A stretch of 64,000 nt of DNA from NCBI GenBank assembly GCA_003285105.1, contig CP030158.1:2270501-2334500 (forward strand), in the 5' to 3' direction. The first letter of the stretch is position 1. Every line of letters begins with the position of its first letter. This document shows, piece after piece, positions 55,118-62,805 of the stretch. The translations under genes were made by a program, and so were the position numbers. The notes under the pieces are model-generated. The model did not search any database, was not told where the DNA came from, and saw nothing but the letters and a program-made list of their open reading frames with translations. Source of the stretch: Roseithermus sacchariphilus (lineage in GTDB: Bacteria > Bacteroidota > Rhodothermia > Rhodothermales > MEBIC09517).

Positions 55118-56794
55118 ATGATCCGATCCCTCTACCTGAGCAACTTCAAGGCCTTCGGCGACACCGGCGGGCAGCCGATCCCCATTCGGCCCATCACCCT
55201 CATCTTCGGCCCCAACAGCGCCGGCAAGTCGAGCCTGATCCACAGCCTGCTGCTGGCGCACGAAGCGCTCCACACCGGCAACCTGGACGTGCACCACACC
55301 CGGGCCGGCGGTCGATCTGTCGACCTGGGCGGCTTCCGGCAATACGTGCACCGGCACCGCACCGAAGCGCCGGTGCAGTGGGGCGTGGCCCTCGCCGTCG
55401 AGGACCTGCCGGAGGAGCGTCTCCCGGAGTTGCTCTCAGGTGCCGACACGCTCAAAGTGCTCCTGCACATCGGTATGGAGCATCGTGAGGACGAGCGCAC
55501 CGGTGAGGTGCGGCCCGTCGGCCCTCCCCACGTCCGCCGCTACGAAGTAGAAATCGACGGCAAGCTGCTGTTGACCATGAGCCGGCGCCACACGGGCTAT
55601 TTGCAGCTGGACCGGTTACACACGACGCATCCCATCCTGAAGCAGGTGATGGAGGCCATTCTCCTGGCCCACACCACCACCGCCGAAATACGCCCGGACG
55701 ATCTGCATGCCGTCGAGCGATCCATCAACGAGATAACACCCGATCTCAAGGCTCAGGGAACGGGCCTCTTGCCGCGCCGGCTCGATGCGCTGAGAAACTC
55801 CTCGGCCGTTGGAGAAACCCTCATCCCGATCAGCCGCGAGCACCGGGGAAGCGACATCGAAGGCGCAACACGTCTGTTCCTTCCCCGCATCCTCAATACC
55901 CTGTTAGTAGGGATCCACGATGCGTTGAAGCAAGCCTTCGGCCGGATGAGCTATCTGGGTCCGCTTCGTTCCTATCCGCCCCGGCATTTCGCGTTCTCCG
56001 ACGACCAGGACCCAAACTGGCAGGCCGGTGGCGGGCAGGCCTGGGATCTGGCCCGGCGAGACGAAAAGATCCGCGAAGCCGTCAATCGCTGGCTCCGCTC
56101 CGACCGGCTCACCAACCCTTACGAGCTACGCATTCGCCGCCTCATCAGCGATCGCTCCGAAGCCCTCCAGCAGCAACTCTACCGGGCCCTCGATGAGCTA
56201 GGAAATCAGGCATCTCTTGCGGGGGGTGCTATCCAGCCTACTGACGAGGACCTTTCAGCAACCTGGGATACCGACCTCCTCACACGCCGCTTTATGGAGT
56301 ACCTGACCGACCCGGACGCCGTTGAAGGCTATGCCGAGCTGGTCCTCTGGGACGTGCAGCGAGAAACCGAGGTCAGTCACCGCGACGTGGGCGTGGGTGT
56401 GAGCCAGGTACTGCCGGTGCTGGTGCTGGCTTATGCCAGCGAGAACAACCTCATCGCCATCGAACAGCCCGAGATCCACGTGCACCCCGCCCTTCAGGCC
56501 GAACTGGGCGATGTCTTCATCGAGTCGGCGCTCGGTCCAAGGAAGAATACATTCCTGATCGAAACGCACAGCGAACACCTGATGCTGCGTATCCTTCGGC
56601 GCATCCGGGAGCAGACAGAAGGCGAAGCCGATCCGGGACTTCACCCTATTCGCCCCACCGATGTCAGTGTGCTCTACGTAGACCCCCGTGGCAGCGACAC
56701 CGCCGTCAAGGAGATCCCCGTCACCGACGACGGTGATTTTGCCGAACGCTGGCCGGCCGGTTTCTTTACCGAACGCGAGAAAGAACTGTTTTAA
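55118..56794 (+). CDS. DUF3696-type SMC-like AAA ATPase (defense associated)
   Basis: 558 aa. ABC/SMC-type ATPase: Walker A GPNSAGKSS at 31-39 right after LSNFKAF, a signature region DVGVGVSQVLPVLVLA, Walker B LIAIEQPEIHVHP (about 450) and the H-loop LIETHSEHLMLR. The C-terminal tail (TAVKEIPVTDDGDFAERWPAGFF, in part) is the DUF3696 mark. A long middle region (about 60-400) forms the coiled or helical arm. Such ATPases are sensors that control an effector encoded beside them (compare Septu, Gabija and retron partners). The partner starts 2 nt downstream. Function is inferred from architecture. Confidence 0.88.
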   Translation: MIRSLYLSNFKAFGDTGGQPIPIRPITLIFGPNSAGKSSLIHSLLLAHEALHTGNLDVHHTRAGGRSVDLGGFRQYVHRHRTEAPVQWGVALAVEDLPEERLPELLSGADTLKVLLHIGMEHREDERTGEVRPVGPPHVRRYEVEIDGKLLLTMSRRHTGYLQLDRLHTTHPILKQVMEAILLAHTTTAEIRPDDLHAVERSINEITPDLKAQGTGLLPRRLDALRNSSAVGETLIPISREHRGSDIEGATRLFLPRILNTLLVGIHDALKQAFGRMSYLGPLRSYPPRHFAFSDDQDPNWQAGGGQAWDLARRDEKIREAVNRWLRSDRLTNPYELRIRRLISDRSEALQQQLYRALDELGNQASLAGGAIQPTDEDLSATWDTDLLTRRFMEYLTDPDAVEGYAELVLWDVQRETEVSHRDVGVGVSQVLPVLVLAYASENNLIAIEQPEIHVHPALQAELGDVFIESALGPRKNTFLIETHSEHLMLRILRRIREQTEGEADPGLHPIRPTDVSVLYVDPRGSDTAVKEIPVTDDGDFAERWPAGFFTEREKELF

Positions 56795-56796
56795 TC

Positions 56797-57675
56797 ATGG
56801 TGCATGAGTACGCACTGGAGCCGGACGTGCTCTCAACCTGGGATAAATTCAGGTATTTCATGGAGCAGTTCGGCGTCGAGCACGGACGTCTCATTTCGCA
56901 GTTTCCAAAGAAATGGAAGCGGTACGTCATCGAAGCGTGTGCGGATACGGAAATCAACCGGAAAAGGATCGAAGTGCGACTACGGTCTATCGATGATCGG
57001 CTCATCCGTTCGGGTCGTCCCTACGACCCGAAACAGTCCTGGCTGGTTAATGCCATTACCCAGCACGGCCAAAATCCTTTCCATGCCATCATCGCGCGGC
57101 AAAACCCGGTCAACCACGCGGACGTGATTAAGGCCGACGACGTCAGTGATTCGACGCCAAAGTGGGCCGTCCGTGCACGTAAGCGGGTACGCAGAAGCGC
57201 CATGGATCTGGCCGAGGCCATCGCACCGCTGATCAGGATCAGCAAGAAGGTCGTCTTAGTGGATCCTTATTTCAGACCAACGGAGCGACGCTACCAGCGA
57301 AGCCTCGGAGCAATCCTGAGAACGGGTTGGCATTCAGGAATCGAGCGCATCGAAATTCACTGCCGTACGCTTGGAAATCCAACAGAGATGTGGGAGAACG
57401 ATTGCCGGCGGGCTTTCTTGCCATGTTTGCCGAACGGTGTAGCGGTCACGCTGGTGCGCTGGCGTGAGCGAGACGGCGGGGAAACCATGCATGCCCGTTA
57501 CGTCCTGACCGAGCGCGGCGGTTTACACATCGACTATGGCCTGGACGAGGGCAACGGAAACCAGACGACCGATATTTCTCTGCTCAGTCAGGCAGATAGT
57601 GCCGAGCGTCTCCGCGATTACGAAACCCCCATCTCACCCTTTGATGAGGTGGACCGTATTACGCTTCGCCGGTGA
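56797..57675 (+). CDS. Putative effector with phospholipase-D/MIT_C-like fold
   Basis: 292 aa, not a family I can name with certainty. The C-terminal half has KVVLVDPYFRP (about 151-161), as in PLD-like and MIT C-terminal domains (IxDPYF), then HARYVLTERGGLHIDYGLDEGNG (in part; His232), comparable to the H-x-R/K strand followed by a GLD-type turn of MIT_C. The N-terminal half (1-130) is charged and helical (ISQFPKKWKRYVIEACADTE in part). It starts 2 nt after the ATPase and ends 5 nt before the next ATG, implying a strict pair. PLD-fold proteins can be nucleases or phospholipases. Only one His motif is seen, so a dimeric active site would be needed. Confidence 0.6.
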   Translation: MVHEYALEPDVLSTWDKFRYFMEQFGVEHGRLISQFPKKWKRYVIEACADTEINRKRIEVRLRSIDDRLIRSGRPYDPKQSWLVNAITQHGQNPFHAIIARQNPVNHADVIKADDVSDSTPKWAVRARKRVRRSAMDLAEAIAPLIRISKKVVLVDPYFRPTERRYQRSLGAILRTGWHSGIERIEIHCRTLGNPTEMWENDCRRAFLPCLPNGVAVTLVRWRERDGGETMHARYVLTERGGLHIDYGLDEGNGNQTTDISLLSQADSAERLRDYETPISPFDEVDRITLRR

Positions 57676-57680
57676 GTCCC

Positions 57681-59330
57681 ATGAGCAAGAAAACCGACGG
57701 CTATGTCCTCCTCTCCTGGATCGCCAAAAGCAACGATCCCTACCAGCAGGTAGGCGAGCAGCGGATGCTCGGCCCCACGCTCGGGCTCCTCTTCGAAGAG
57801 GCCTCCCCCTATCACGGGCAGATCACGGACGTGGTGCTCTTTGCCCGGGACCACGACGAAAAGCCACGATCCGGCGAGCTATCGGAGCGCCAGATCCTCG
57901 ACTACCTCACGCGCGAGATCCGGGAGCGCGATCCCGGTATCACGGTGCACCCACGCCTCTGGGAGGGGGAGGACCCGACCGACTACGAGGCCATCCACGC
58001 CTTCCTCAAGGCCGAGGTGCCCCGGCTGCGCGAGCAGTTTCCCGGGCGCGCGTGGGTCATCCACATCAGCCCCGGCACGCCCGCCATGCAGACCATCTGG
58101 GTGCTGATGGTCGAGACGGGGCAGATCCCGGGGCCGGTCACCATGGTCAAGTCGTACCGGCCGTGGGAGCGCAAGGAGGGCAAGCTGGCCGTGCCGGTGC
58201 GGCTGAACCTGGAGACCCTGTTCCGGACGCTGCCGGCCTCCCGTCCGGCGGAGGTGGCCGACGAGGGCGAAGAGATCTTCTGGAACCCGGCCCGCTTCCG
58301 GTCCGACCGGCTGAAACAGCTCTACGCGCAGGCCCGCCGCATCGCCCCTCTCAACGTGCCCGTGCTGATCCTGGGCGAGCGCGGCACCGGCAAGACGACG
58401 CTCGCCTCGTGGATCCGCCTCAACAGCCCGTTCCGCAACAAGAAGCTCGACGACCACTGGCCCTCGCTCGCCTGCGGCGCCTACACGTCCGAGACCATGC
58501 GCTCGGAGCTGCTGGGCCATAAGAAGGGCGCCTTCACCGGCGCGGACCGGGACAAACCCGGCCTCTTCCAGCAGGCCGACGGCGACACCCTCTTCCTCGA
58601 TGAGATCGGCGACATCTCGCCGGACCTGCAGCGCCTGCTCATCCGCGCCATCGAAGAGAAACGCTTCTACCCCCTCGGGGCCGACAAGCCCGAGCAGAGC
58701 AACTTCCGCCTCATCACGGCCACCAACCGCCCGGTGGCCGACCTCCGCCGCCGCCTCGACGACGACTTCTTCGACCGCATCGGGCAGTTCGTGCTGCGCC
58801 TCCCGCCCCTCCGCGAGATCCCCGAAGAGATCCCCTGGCTCTGGCCGACCGTGCTGCAGGAAGCCCTGCGCCGTGCAGGCGCCCGGACGCTCTTTGTGCC
58901 CCTGGACGAAGCAGACGAGCACCGGCTGGTGGAGCAGCTGCAACGCCATCCGTTGCCCGGCAACATCCGCGACCTGTTCAAGGTGGCCAACCAGCTCATC
59001 GCGTCCCGCATCGCCGTGGACGAGGCCACCCCGGTGCTGCCCCCGGACGAGGCGATCCGCCACGCCCTGAAGGCCCTGGAGACGGACCTCTTCCCACCGC
59101 CCGAGGTGGACCTGGCCCGTGCGCTGGCGGCGGCCTACGCGAAAGACCTGCCCCTCGACAGCCTGCTCGAAAACCTGGAACGGGTCGAGATCAAGCAATA
59201 CACCCGCAAGTTCTCCGCCTACCTGGCCGACGAGGTGCTCCGGTACGCGAAGCGGCACGGACGCAACGTGGAGGAATGGACCGATTACACGCCCCGTCGG
59301 CTTCAGGACCTGCAGAAGGCGCGAGTGTAG
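57681..59330 (+). CDS. CARF-AAA+ sigma54-activator-like protein (RtcR-like)
   Basis: 549 aa from ATG 57681 (GTG at 57672 possible). The N-terminal domain (1-190) is a CARF-like sensor: DVVLFARDHDE, a helix ILDYLTREIRER, and IHISPGTPAMQTIWVLM (128-143), the signature of RtcR sensors. The AAA+ domain has Walker A GERGTGKT (232-239), an intact GAFTGA sigma54-contact loop (283-288) and Walker B TLFLDEIGD (303-311). The region after 440 is helical, without an obvious Fis-type helix-turn-helix. RtcR binds an RNA-derived ligand and activates rtcBA; no rtc genes are visible here. Being inside the operon, it may activate the island in response to a cyclic or RNA-end signal. Confidence 0.85.
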   Translation: MSKKTDGYVLLSWIAKSNDPYQQVGEQRMLGPTLGLLFEEASPYHGQITDVVLFARDHDEKPRSGELSERQILDYLTREIRERDPGITVHPRLWEGEDPTDYEAIHAFLKAEVPRLREQFPGRAWVIHISPGTPAMQTIWVLMVETGQIPGPVTMVKSYRPWERKEGKLAVPVRLNLETLFRTLPASRPAEVADEGEEIFWNPARFRSDRLKQLYAQARRIAPLNVPVLILGERGTGKTTLASWIRLNSPFRNKKLDDHWPSLACGAYTSETMRSELLGHKKGAFTGADRDKPGLFQQADGDTLFLDEIGDISPDLQRLLIRAIEEKRFYPLGADKPEQSNFRLITATNRPVADLRRRLDDDFFDRIGQFVLRLPPLREIPEEIPWLWPTVLQEALRRAGARTLFVPLDEADEHRLVEQLQRHPLPGNIRDLFKVANQLIASRIAVDEATPVLPPDEAIRHALKALETDLFPPPEVDLARALAAAYAKDLPLDSLLENLERVEIKQYTRKFSAYLADEVLRYAKRHGRNVEEWTDYTPRRLQDLQKARV

Positions 59331-59372
59331 GCAAGTACTTTCCGCAATAAATAAACCAAGACCTTATTCACT

Positions 59373-60732
59373 ATGGCACAGAACACATTTCCCTACGAAG
59401 CAAACATTGAGACCGCAAGATTGCTGTTGGATGTGGAAAATCCTCGCATTCCTCAACAGCCTTCCAATCAGCGCGATGCCATCGTTTCGATGGCAAGGAA
59501 CCAAGAAAACAAACTGTTGGCGCTTGCCAAACATATCGTCGAAAATGGCCTAAACCCTGCCGATCGGCTCATTGTTATCCCGGACGGTCCCGATGATTTT
59601 ATTGTGCTTGATGGGAATCGCCGCCTCACGGCTTTGAAGGTGCTCGAAACACCCGAAATGGTTCTCGATAGTCTTAAGGGGTCGGCAGCCAGACAGCTAA
59701 AGAAGCTAGCAGATACATATAAGCAGGCCCCTATCGACCGGCTACCCTGTATAGTTTTACGCGACCGAGAAGAAGCAGACACGTGGATCGAGCTTCTGCA
59801 CGATGACAAAAGCGGTGGTGCCGGCCCCGTGAAGTGGAGTGCACAGCAGAAACGGCGCTATCAGAGTCGCAGGGGAGCCAAACCCTACCATCTTCAAGTT
59901 TCTCGATTTTGTAACGCAGCAAGGCTCTCTGAGTCAAGAAACGCAGCAGAAGATCGCAGCGGGAAGGTATCCAGTCAGCACGTTAGAACGGTTGCTTAAT
60001 ACGCCTTACGTTAGAGAAAAGCTGGGTATAAAGTTCAGCGAAGGGAAAGTGCAAACCCATCTACCAAAGAACGAGGTGCTCAAAGGACTCAGCCATGTAA
60101 TAGACGACATTGGGACGGGACGGGTGAAGGTAGGACAGTTAATGAGACAGGCCCAGCGTATCGATTATATCAACGGGCTGGACGAAGCTGTACTTCCCGA
60201 TTTAACCCTGGCCCAAGGTAAAGCACAATCGATTGAGGACCCTTCGCCAGAACCCGAAAAGCCCGACGGGAAACCGCGTAGCAAAGACCGCCAGCATAGT
60301 ACCACCCGCAAACATCTCATCCCGCATGACTTCACTATTAGCATCGAAGCTGCCCGCATTAACGATATTTACATTGAGCTGAAACGACGGCTCGAAGTAC
60401 AGAAGACGCCAAATGCCGTTGCCGTTATGCTACGTGTCTTTCTAGAACTGAGCCTTGATGATTTCTTAGAGCGGAACAGCATTGATGTACAAGGTCGTCC
60501 AACTCTGGCCAATAAGGTCAAAGCGTCTGCAGATTACCTGCAGAACCGAGGGGTCATGAGTGCGAACGAACTTCAACCAATTCGCCGTGCAGTTCAAGAC
60601 CAAGACGATACGAACTCTGTTAGAACGTTGCATGGATTCGTACACAACCGACGATTTTCACCTGCGCCGAGTGATTTGATAGCTATCTGGGATACCTTCC
60701 AGATCTTCTTCGAGCAACTGTGGCCAGACTGA
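59373..60732 (+). pseudogene. ParB-like nuclease-domain protein with HEPN-like C-terminus, frameshifted
   Basis: Two frames make one protein of about 450 aa. The first (59373 to about 59875) has the ParB/Srx core: RLLLDVENPRIPQQPS, LAKHIVENGLNPADRLIVIP, FIVLDGNRRLTALKVL. The second (to 60732) resumes with EPNPTIFKFLDFV and ends in a helical region whose SVRTLHGFVHNRRFSP fits a HEPN RX6H motif. Removing one G of the GGGG run at 59872-59875 joins them exactly (RREPNPTIF). The gene is markedly less GC-rich than its surroundings. It may be a real mutation, a slippage switch or a sequencing error. Role unknown; similar proteins occur in defense islands. Confidence 0.8.
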
Positions 60733-60783
60733 TCCACCTTGCCTATCTTTTAGGGTGACTATCGCTAGCATTGCAGCGCCCCC

Positions 60784-61701
60784 ATGTACTACTCCCCCCT
60801 CCGTTATCCCGGCGGCAAACGCAAGCTCGCCAACTTCTTCAAGCTGCTGTTCCGGGCGAACGACCTGATGGACGGGGACTACGTGGAGCCCTACGCGGGC
60901 GGGGCCGCGGTGGCCCTCGCGCTGCTCTTCGAGAACTACGCAGCCCGCATCCACATCAACGACCTGGACCGGGGGGTCTATGCGTTCTGGCGCGCCGTCC
61001 TCTGCGACACGGACGCGCTCTGCCGGCGTATCGCCGAGGTGCCCGTCGACATGGAGACCTGGGAGCGGCAACGCGCCGTCTATGACGCGACGGACCCGGA
61101 CCCGCTCGACCTCGCGGTGGCCACCTTCTTCCTCAACCGCACCAACCGATCGGGCATCATCACGGGCGGCGTCATTGGAGGCAAGGCCCAAAAGGGCGCC
61201 TGGAAGCTCGATGCGCGCTTCAACAAGCCCGACCTCATCCAGCGGATCGAAAAGATCGCCCGCCATCGGAGCCGCATCCACCTGTACAACGACGATGCGG
61301 CCCCCTTCATCGACCGCATGGCGCACACCCTGCCACCGCGGTCGCTCTTCTACCTCGATCCTCCCTATTACGTCAAGGGCAAGAGCGAGCTCTACGCCAA
61401 CTATTACGAGGAACAGGACCACCGGCTCATCGCGGAGCGGGTAAGCCGCCTCGAGCATCCCTGGGTCGTCTCCTACGACGACGTGCCGGAAATCCGCACG
61501 CTGTACCGGCGCTTCCGCTGCGTGGCCTATGGCATCAGTTACAGCACACAGGACCGGTATCGGGGGCGGGAGGTGATGTTCGCCTCGGATGGGCTGGTGC
61601 TCCCACCGGTCGACAACCCCTCGGCGATCAAGGCCGGCGAGTGCCGCAGGCTGGAACGGCACATCGCGCAAGCCGCCGCAGCGCCCCTGTTGGACCTGTG
61701 A
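60784..61701 (+). CDS. Dam-family DNA N6-adenine methyltransferase
   Basis: 305 aa. Motif order is that of Dam/MT-A70-alpha-class enzymes: MYYSPLRYPGGKRKL (motif X), YVEPYAGGAAVAL (motif I), INDLDRGVY, and catalytic DPPY at 192-195 (FYLDPPYYVKG). LNRTNRSGIITGG is typical of phage- and island-borne Dam enzymes. No matching restriction enzyme is adjacent; the GIY-YIG gene 0.5 kb downstream is a possible but unproven partner. It may modify the host against an island nuclease or belong to a mobile element. Confidence 0.93.
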   Translation: MYYSPLRYPGGKRKLANFFKLLFRANDLMDGDYVEPYAGGAAVALALLFENYAARIHINDLDRGVYAFWRAVLCDTDALCRRIAEVPVDMETWERQRAVYDATDPDPLDLAVATFFLNRTNRSGIITGGVIGGKAQKGAWKLDARFNKPDLIQRIEKIARHRSRIHLYNDDAAPFIDRMAHTLPPRSLFYLDPPYYVKGKSELYANYYEEQDHRLIAERVSRLEHPWVVSYDDVPEIRTLYRRFRCVAYGISYSTQDRYRGREVMFASDGLVLPPVDNPSAIKAGECRRLERHIAQAAAAPLLDL

Positions 61702-61732
61702 GCCCACCCTGACAGGGATCCGGTCCAGAAAT

Positions 61733-62209
61733 ACATTCACTATCCCGTTCCCAGAGCACAACTCGACCGTGCCCATCATCGCCTTCACCGCGTCCCGGCA
61801 ATCATGGCTCCTCCAGAAGCTGGAAGACGAAGGGGTCGATGGTTACTGGTCGAAGGAGCGTCCCGGAGAGGGCGTCAGTGACCTGTATAGTGCCTCGCAA
61901 GCAGCCGAGCTGTTGGATCAGATTCGTGAAGCCGTTTCCCGTCGTGAGCGATATGCCTTCCTCTCGCTGAGCCCTGCTAAACCCAACGGTAAGGGTATGG
62001 CCAGCCCTGACAGCAACGCACATATGCGGCTTCTTCTCCTCTATGAGGGACGATGCGATCTGGCAGATCTGTTTGATCGCTACCGCCGAGACATTCGCAA
62101 CCGGCTCGATCTCATCCACGGCGAATCTCTGAAAACCAGGGCCTCCCATGCTACGCTCGAAGATGTACGAGGCCTCGTCAGGGTGTTACGTTTTGCCCTG
62201 AGGGGGTGA
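61733..62209 (+). pseudogene. Fragment of a receiver-domain protein
   Basis: The readable part (about 150 aa) begins in the middle of a response-regulator fold: VPIIAFTASRQSWLLQKLEDEGVDGYWSKE (in part) gives strand 4 with the conserved Thr, then strand 5 with the conserved Lys. The first half with the phospho-acceptor Asp is absent, because the Dam gene and 30 nt of spacer occupy that place. About 110 further residues (LLLLYEGRCDLADLFDRYRRD, in part) match nothing I recognise. A GTG at 61769 could start a 146-aa product, so a short real protein is not excluded. Confidence 0.55.
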
Positions 62210-62220
62210 ATGCCTTGGCC

Positions 62221-62727
62221 ATGGATATTCTTTCTCCACTCCTTCGCCCCCACCTGTGGTATGACCGCCCCACGCTCGTAAACGACGGGCGCCTGATCCC
62301 CGAGGCCGGCGGTATTTATGCCTGGTACTTCGACGAAGCCCCACCCGAAGTGCCCGTCTCGGATTGCCATACGCACCGGGGGTGGAAACTTCTCTATGTG
62401 GGCATCTCGCCGTCTCGCCCCGTCGTTCGGCGGACGGCGCATCAGACCCTGCGCAAGCGGCTACAAGCCCACCTGAGCGGCAACGCCGAGGGATCCACGC
62501 TGCGCAGGACGCTGGGTATCCTGCTGGCGGAGACCCTGGGCATTGCTCTGAGACGCGTAGGGAGTTCCGGGCGGCGGATGACGTTCACGCCTGATGGAGA
62601 AGCACGGCTCTCGGCCTGGATGGACCGGCACGTACGGATAGCCTGGCTGGTCTGCGACACCCCCTGGGCGCTGGAGTCGGTGATGCTGGAGACCTGTTCG
62701 TTGCCGCTGAACTTGATAAGGCAATGA
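62221..62727 (+). CDS. GIY-YIG-like nuclease, C-terminal tail frameshifted
   Basis: 168 aa from ATG 62221. GIY-YIG core: GGIYAWYFDEAPP and KLLYVGISPSRP, followed by RKRLQAHLSGNAEGSTLRRTLG, the pattern of a small GIY-YIG family in which the C-terminus normally continues PLNL...N.HHPF. Here the frame stops after SLPLNLIRQ (62727), but the next frame from 62726 reads DHHPFAPRLKQLRKAARVQA (then QLPIVR) to a TAA at 62807-62809. A net 2-base deletion around 62712-62725 explains this. The catalytic part is intact, so the shortened protein may still be active. The restored stop would overlap the stop of the convergent integrase. Confidence 0.78.
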   Translation: MDILSPLLRPHLWYDRPTLVNDGRLIPEAGGIYAWYFDEAPPEVPVSDCHTHRGWKLLYVGISPSRPVVRRTAHQTLRKRLQAHLSGNAEGSTLRRTLGILLAETLGIALRRVGSSGRRMTFTPDGEARLSAWMDRHVRIAWLVCDTPWALESVMLETCSLPLNLIRQ

Positions 62728-62805
62728 CCATCATCCCTTTGCGCCTCGTCTGAAGCAGCTCCGGAAAGCGGCCCGCGTGCAGGCGGCGCAGTTACCCATC
62801 GTCCG

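Noticed and set aside
54970-55488. A 172-aa protein starting with a HEPN-like N-terminus and running into the ATPase gene.
   Set aside because: After about 37 residues the sequence is low-complexity and antagonistic to the clearly real ATPase frame, so only a HEPN stub was annotated.
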